Source: a virus
Virus record (IMG/VR): IMGVR_UViG_3300044729_003563
Location: 1-35,637 of that record
Strand: one strand, 5' to 3'
Length of the DNA: 35,637 bases
Shown here: in pieces, positions 32,191 through 35,637 of the stretch
Layout of the letters: every line of letters begins with the position of its first letter
Position numbering within the stretch: position 1 is the stretch's first letter
The notes under the pieces: generated by a model
Databases searched by the model: none
Seen by the model: the letters and a program-made list of their open reading frames with translations, nothing else
What the model was told of the DNA's origin: nothing
Made by a program: the position numbers and the translations under genes

Positions 32191-34371
32191 ATGAGCCAGC
32201 CGACCCAGGACCGCTTCCGCCGGATCATCGAGGCGGCCCGCAACCGCGAGGGTGCCGCCGGCGTGGACACGATGATCGTGTCGGGCCACCTGGCCCAGAT
32301 GCGGCTGTTCATGATGCGGCAGGGGATCGAGTTCCTGCCGCGCCAGGACACCTACGGGTTCCGCAAGGCGTTCCTGGCCAAGGTCGTCGAGGAGAACGAA
32401 ATCGATGCGCGCCTGGAGGGCGTGGTCGACGACTTCATCTCCGAGGGCAAGGGCCTGTGGTTCTTCCGGCCGGTGCGCGACAGCTACCGGATCATGTGGT
32501 TCAGCAAGGAGAACTACAGGGTCTACTACGACTCCCTGCAGGAGATCGAGGAAGTCGACCTGATCTACTCCTTCAAGGTGCGCCAGGGGCTGGGCGCGAT
32601 CGCCGTGCAGGCGCCCGGCGGCTCGACCACCAAGTACGTGCGCCTGCAGGTCAAGCGCGACGAAATCATTGAGACGATCAGCGAGGAGAAGCCGTCATTC
32701 GACACGCCGCTGATGTCGGTGATCGCTACCAACAAGCGCACGGTGCGCAACAGCCTGGGCTTCGTGCCGGCGGTCGAGGCGTTCAACATGATGCGCTCCA
32801 CCGGGATGGATGCGACCGGCGACTTCGACAGCTTCGCCGAGCACATCCTGGTGCATGACGCCCTGGTGCGGAACATCCGGGAAAACATCCGCTTCTACGG
32901 CAACCCCACCCTGGTCTCCAGTCGGCCGCGCCACGACCTGGTGGAGGCCGCTGATGGCGGCATGCCCCGGCGGCCGACGATCAGCAGCCAGGCGGGCTTC
33001 TCCGCCGAGGGACGCCCGAGCACGCGCCACGACCTGACCGGTGCGCCGGCGGTGGGCGGAATGCGCGTGCCGCGGCTGATCACCAACATCGAGCCGACCG
33101 ATCGGGTCAGCTACATCACCCCGAACGCGGTCAGCGGCGACCAGAACCTCTACGCCCGCCAGTACCGCGAGGAGATCCGCAACGCCCTGGGCGGCGTGGA
33201 CGAGCTGGGCATCTCCTCGGGGGCGACGGCCTACGAGATCAAAAGCCTGTTCGGGCGGGCGGCCACCACGGCGCTGCGCAAGTGCCGCGGGCTGCTCACC
33301 TACGGGCTGTGCAAGCTGCTGGCCCTGATGATCTTCCACGAGGAGCGCATCTTCCGGGAGAGCTTCTCAGCAGCGATCGGGCTGCAGCCGCCGGATGCGC
33401 CGATCCGCGAGCAGATCGGCGACGACGAGGCCTATGCCAAGGCCCTGGAGAAGCACGAGCAGGAGTACGCGGCCTACAAGCAGGAGCTGGAAGAACGCAT
33501 CGAGGAGGCGATCGAGGAGCGCGAATTTCCCGATGGCGTTGTCGGCTTGATTCCCGACGGTGACCGGCGGGTGGATTGGCGCTGGCGGGGGCCGGTGTTC
33601 GAGGAATCGACCGAGGACATCCTCAACCAGTCGATCGTCGTGCGCAACCTGCAGGAGCTGGGGGTCAATTCGATCGAGGCGCTCAAGCATCTCTTCCCGA
33701 ACAAAACCGACGAGGAGAGGAGCGCTATGCTCAATGGGTACCCGTTCAGGATGGCCCAGGCCACCCAACAGAGCATTTCCACATTCCTCTCGCTCATCAA
33801 CATGATGCGAGAGGTGCCCCACCCGCAAGCCCCGGATCTACCGCTGCTTGCGGATGCTCGCCTCGATCTGGTTCCGTTCTTGTATCGAGCCTTTGATTTC
33901 CTCAAGCGTGAGCTGACCTATGCAGGACAGTACGGTGATTCCACAGGCTCCCCCGAGCCAGCCGAGCTCAATCCCATCGAGCGCGCCCGCGCCAACCTCG
34001 GCCTCGATGTCGCCGCAGGTAGCGCAGCCGAGCCTGACTTCGTACCCGACACAGCCCAGTCAGGCGCCGGTGGCGGATCCGTGGCAGCAGGCGTACCGCA
34101 ACCTGACCGCCGGTTTGAGCGGGATGCCCGCCTCCCCGGCCCAGGCGCAACCCTGGCCAGCGACCCAGCAGGTCGAGGCCTACCAGGGGTTCTCCCCTTC
34201 CGCGGTGCCCAGCTACCCGCAGGCGCCCAGTCCGGTGATGCCGACCTGGCAGCCCCAAGCAATGCCGGCGTATTCGCCGACCTTGCCCAGCGCATGGCCC
34301 CAGAGCGCGCCCCTGGCCGCACCCGCCGTCGCACCTCTGGCCGCTCCGGCCGCCGCTCCAGCCGTCAGTGA
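32191..34371 (+). CDS. Portal protein, 726 aa including an overlapping C-terminal extension
   Basis: MSQPTQDRFRRIIEAARNRE opens the protein directly after TerL. The N-terminal part has YDSLQEIEEVDLIYSFKVRQ and EHILVHDALVRNIRENIRFY; SGDQNLYARQYREEIRNALG and ISSGATAYEIKSLFGRAATT (about residues 310-360) match the clip/stem area of portal proteins. An acidic coiled coil (EKHEQEYAAYKQELEERIEE) follows. Twelve copies would form the DNA channel. From about 33920 the frame overlaps the next gene for 452 nt and becomes Gly/Pro/Arg-rich, ending RRTSGRSGRRSSRQ; this tail may be overprinted or not under selection. The assignment is based on position and motif style. Confidence 0.82.
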   Translation: MSQPTQDRFRRIIEAARNREGAAGVDTMIVSGHLAQMRLFMMRQGIEFLPRQDTYGFRKAFLAKVVEENEIDARLEGVVDDFISEGKGLWFFRPVRDSYRIMWFSKENYRVYYDSLQEIEEVDLIYSFKVRQGLGAIAVQAPGGSTTKYVRLQVKRDEIIETISEEKPSFDTPLMSVIATNKRTVRNSLGFVPAVEAFNMMRSTGMDATGDFDSFAEHILVHDALVRNIRENIRFYGNPTLVSSRPRHDLVEAADGGMPRRPTISSQAGFSAEGRPSTRHDLTGAPAVGGMRVPRLITNIEPTDRVSYITPNAVSGDQNLYARQYREEIRNALGGVDELGISSGATAYEIKSLFGRAATTALRKCRGLLTYGLCKLLALMIFHEERIFRESFSAAIGLQPPDAPIREQIGDDEAYAKALEKHEQEYAAYKQELEERIEEAIEEREFPDGVVGLIPDGDRRVDWRWRGPVFEESTEDILNQSIVVRNLQELGVNSIEALKHLFPNKTDEERSAMLNGYPFRMAQATQQSISTFLSLINMMREVPHPQAPDLPLLADARLDLVPFLYRAFDFLKRELTYAGQYGDSTGSPEPAELNPIERARANLGLDVAAGSAAEPDFVPDTAQSGAGGGSVAAGVPQPDRRFERDARLPGPGATLASDPAGRGLPGVLPFRGAQLPAGAQSGDADLAAPSNAGVFADLAQRMAPERAPGRTRRRTSGRSGRRSSRQ

Positions 34372-34930
34372 TGGCTACCTCTCATCCCTGAGCGACGAGA
34401 GCCTCGAGGTGCTGAACCACTTCGGCACCGAGGCCCCGGCCCTGCTGAACCGCTACGCCTGCACGGTGGAAGACGCCCTGCTGCAGCAAGCCCAGCAGAG
34501 CACGGAAGCACTGCAGCAGCTGCAGCAACTGGGTCAGAACCTCCAGCAGATGGAGCTGGTGCTCAACGCCACCCTGGAGGACAACAAGGCCTACAACCTG
34601 CTGACCACCGAGCCTGAGCTGCTGGCCGACTACGTCAACGACTTCTTCGGGCCCGACGGCCCGGCACCGGTCGAGCTGCCGCAGGATCGCCTGGCTGCTG
34701 ATGTGGCCGCGGCGGGCTATGCCCCTGCCGCCCAGCCGCAGCCCCAGGTGTACCAGCGCCCCCAGATCGACATGCCCGCCCCTGGCGGCCAGGCCGGTGG
34801 TGCGGGCGACTTCTGGGCGACCTTCCAGGAGGTCTCCCGCAACCAGCCCGATCAGGCCTGGCGCCTGCTGGCCCAGGCTCCCGCTGACGCTCTGCGCTCG
34901 CGGGTGCTGATCTCTGACGCTCCGGCCTGA
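33920..34930 (+). CDS. Probable head scaffolding protein, 336 aa
   Basis: MQDSTVIPQAPPSQPSSIPS starts within the portal gene in another frame. The first 150 residues are a Pro/Gln/Ser/Ala-rich disordered region with very G/C-rich third positions. Then comes SDGYLSSLSDESLEVLNHFG and a long Gln-rich coiled coil (ALLQQAQQSTEALQQLQQLG, QNLQQMELVLNATLEDNKAY), an acidic segment (ELLADYVNDFFGPDGPAPVE) and a helical C-terminus (DFWATFQEVSRNQPDQAWRL). Acidic, Gln-rich and coiled-coil sequence after the portal is the usual scaffold plan; the major capsid gene may lie beyond the next genes. The true start could be a later ATG. Confidence 0.6.
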   Translation: MQDSTVIPQAPPSQPSSIPSSAPAPTSASMSPQVAQPSLTSYPTQPSQAPVADPWQQAYRNLTAGLSGMPASPAQAQPWPATQQVEAYQGFSPSAVPSYPQAPSPVMPTWQPQAMPAYSPTLPSAWPQSAPLAAPAVAPLAAPAAAPAVSDGYLSSLSDESLEVLNHFGTEAPALLNRYACTVEDALLQQAQQSTEALQQLQQLGQNLQQMELVLNATLEDNKAYNLLTTEPELLADYVNDFFGPDGPAPVELPQDRLAADVAAAGYAPAAQPQPQVYQRPQIDMPAPGGQAGGAGDFWATFQEVSRNQPDQAWRLLAQAPADALRSRVLISDAPA

Positions 34931-34947
34931 CAAGGAGGATCCTGGCG

Positions 34948-35316
34948 ATGATGTTGCCCAACCAGGCCGCGATGGCGACAACGCGCCAGGGTGGCTCCAT
35001 GTATCAGCAGGGGGTGGTTCTGCCGCAGCAGTCCACCTCCTTTGTGGCGGCCCAGGCGGTGCCGGCCATGGCCCAGGGCGTCAATGGCCTCCAGGACGCG
35101 GCCCGGCAGGCAATACAGGCCGGGCGCACGGAGCAGCACGCCATGGTTCAGGCGGCGCAGAACTTCGGGCCCGAGGTGCCGGAGCATGCGGCGCGCAACG
35201 CGCAGAAGATCGCTGCCAAGAAGCTGTCGCTGCTCTACAGGATGGGCCTGGGTGCAACCGGCGCGGTGGATTACTCCAAGATGACGGAGCTGGGCCAGCG
35301 GCTGTCTCAGGGGTGA
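34948..35316 (+). CDS. Virion-type hypothetical protein, 122 aa
   Basis: MMLPNQAAMATTRQGGSMYQ follows the clearest Shine-Dalgarno of the right half (AAGGAGGATC, 7 nt from the ATG). It is a helical Ala/Gln-rich protein (QAVPAMAQGVNGLQDAARQA, HAARNAQKIAAKKLSLLYRM) with a short glycine-rich C-terminus. No domain recognised. Position after the scaffold suggests a minor head protein. Confidence 0.75.
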   Translation: MMLPNQAAMATTRQGGSMYQQGVVLPQQSTSFVAAQAVPAMAQGVNGLQDAARQAIQAGRTEQHAMVQAAQNFGPEVPEHAARNAQKIAAKKLSLLYRMGLGATGAVDYSKMTELGQRLSQG

Positions 35317-35350
35317 GCGACTGATTGGCAACCGGCCCGCTTGCTGCAGC

Positions 35351-35356
35351 TAGCAT
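35351..35356 (+). promoter_or_regulatory. Rightward -10-like box P8 (TAGCAT)
   Basis: CAGCTAGCATGGCG, 22 nt before the ATG at 35379, the same spacing as P1 and P4. Confidence 0.5.
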
Positions 35357-35378
35357 GGCGTGAAATCTGCGCGCGATC

Positions 35379-35637
35379 ATGCGCCTCGCCGGCCAGCCGA
35401 AGATCTACGAAGCCCTGGCGGAGCACTTCATCAGTGATGACGTGCCGCCTCAGGCTGCGCAGCACCTGGCTGCTGAGGTTGTCGCCCATGGCGCCGATGC
35501 CGACACCAGCATCGACCAGTTCTTCCACTTCTACGAGCTGCTCAAAAGCAAGGGCTACTCAGAGGAGGCCGCCCAGCACCTGGCGGTCGAAATGATGGAG
35601 GGCCGGGAGCCTGAAAGCAAGGCCGGCATGCGCTTTG
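35379..35637 (+). CDS. Hypothetical protein with repeated QHLA helices, partial at right edge
   Basis: MRLAGQPKIYEALAEHFISD begins a protein cut by the window end after 86 codons. Two similar segments, PPQAAQHLAAEVVAHG and SEEAAQHLAVEMMEG, suggest repeated short helical hairpins. A different frame over the same DNA (from 35341) has poor codon use and was rejected. The TAGCAT box 22 nt upstream supports this start. The position suggests a head protein, possibly near the major capsid gene. Function unknown. Confidence 0.75.
   Translation, partial: MRLAGQPKIYEALAEHFISDDVPPQAAQHLAAEVVAHGADADTSIDQFFHFYELLKSKGYSEEAAQHLAVEMMEGREPESKAGMRF

Noticed and set aside
15440-32610. GCGATCGC (HIP1) octamers as proof of a cyanobacterial host
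   Set aside because: Only five were seen (near 15450, 18097, 27370, 31315, 32598); at this GC content one or two are expected by chance, so the hint is weak.
1-35637. tRNA genes, integrase, attachment sites, insertion sequences
   Set aside because: No cloverleaf-like sequence, tyrosine or serine recombinase motif, or terminal inverted repeats with a transposase were recognised by eye; a dedicated tRNA scan was not possible.

Overview
The window is part of the genome of a tailed double-stranded DNA bacteriophage (or a prophage of one). It carries a large terminase subunit, a portal protein, a probable scaffold gene and a probable small terminase subunit. It also carries phage-type accessory genes: a Gp157-like protein, a DUF932 protein, an SSB-like protein, an HNH endonuclease and a pentapeptide-repeat protein. 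The DNA is GC-rich by eye and coding frames are strongly G/C at third positions. The host cannot be fixed from sequence alone. Five GCGATCGC octamers (the HIP1 word common in cyanobacterial genomes) and the pentapeptide-repeat gene hint weakly at a cyanobacterial host.

Layout. Positions 1 to about 18.9 kb are transcribed almost entirely leftwards and hold many small, tightly packed genes (probable early or middle functions). Seven copies of a 22-bp motif, TGAG-N4-CTCAGCAGTGCACA on the minus strand, split this block into seven leftward operons. In three places a GC-rich terminator hairpin ends one operon just before the next motif. Two plus-strand islands lie inside the block: a 65-aa gene at 6.1 kb and a two-gene virion-like cassette at 13.8-14.6 kb. 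A non-coding switch region of about 0.8 kb (18.9-19.7 kb) contains palindromes and short repeats and separates the two halves. From 19.7 kb to the right edge all genes run rightwards: a 991-aa protein, about ten small virion or ejection-type proteins, a PAPS-reductase-like PP-loop protein, probable TerS, intein-bearing TerL, portal, probable scaffold and two further genes. These genes follow TAG(G/A/C)(A/T)T boxes (consensus CTAGNNT) that resemble -10 elements. Some boxes overlap the previous stop codon, and two lie so close to the ATG that the TerL and portal messages would be leaderless.

The most unusual system is in the first 4.2 kb. Nine copies of a small stem-loop (CCGGC-loop-GCCGG, loop sequence variable) sit on gene junctions. 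In every copy the 3' arm runs into GGTGA, a Shine-Dalgarno-like word, which lies exactly 6 nt before the ATG of the next gene. In eight copies the repeat is translated as the C-terminus of the upstream protein (P-A-x-A-G-D/E-x). The ninth follows an in-frame TGA. This looks like a repeated translational-coupling cassette in which the stem hides the next gene's ribosome site until the upstream ribosome opens it. A second hairpin family (TAG followed by a GTGCCA/TGGCAC stem) sits at 3' ends of genes at 16.9-18.2 kb. Many other leftward genes have a CU-rich leader (CGTCCTCTC) instead of a Shine-Dalgarno. The phage therefore seems to use several repeated regulatory cassettes across a compact gene array.

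The TerL intein starts with Pro, sits inside the Walker A loop, and has lost the expected LAGLIDADG acidic residues. No tRNA, rRNA, CRISPR array, integrase or insertion sequence was seen.
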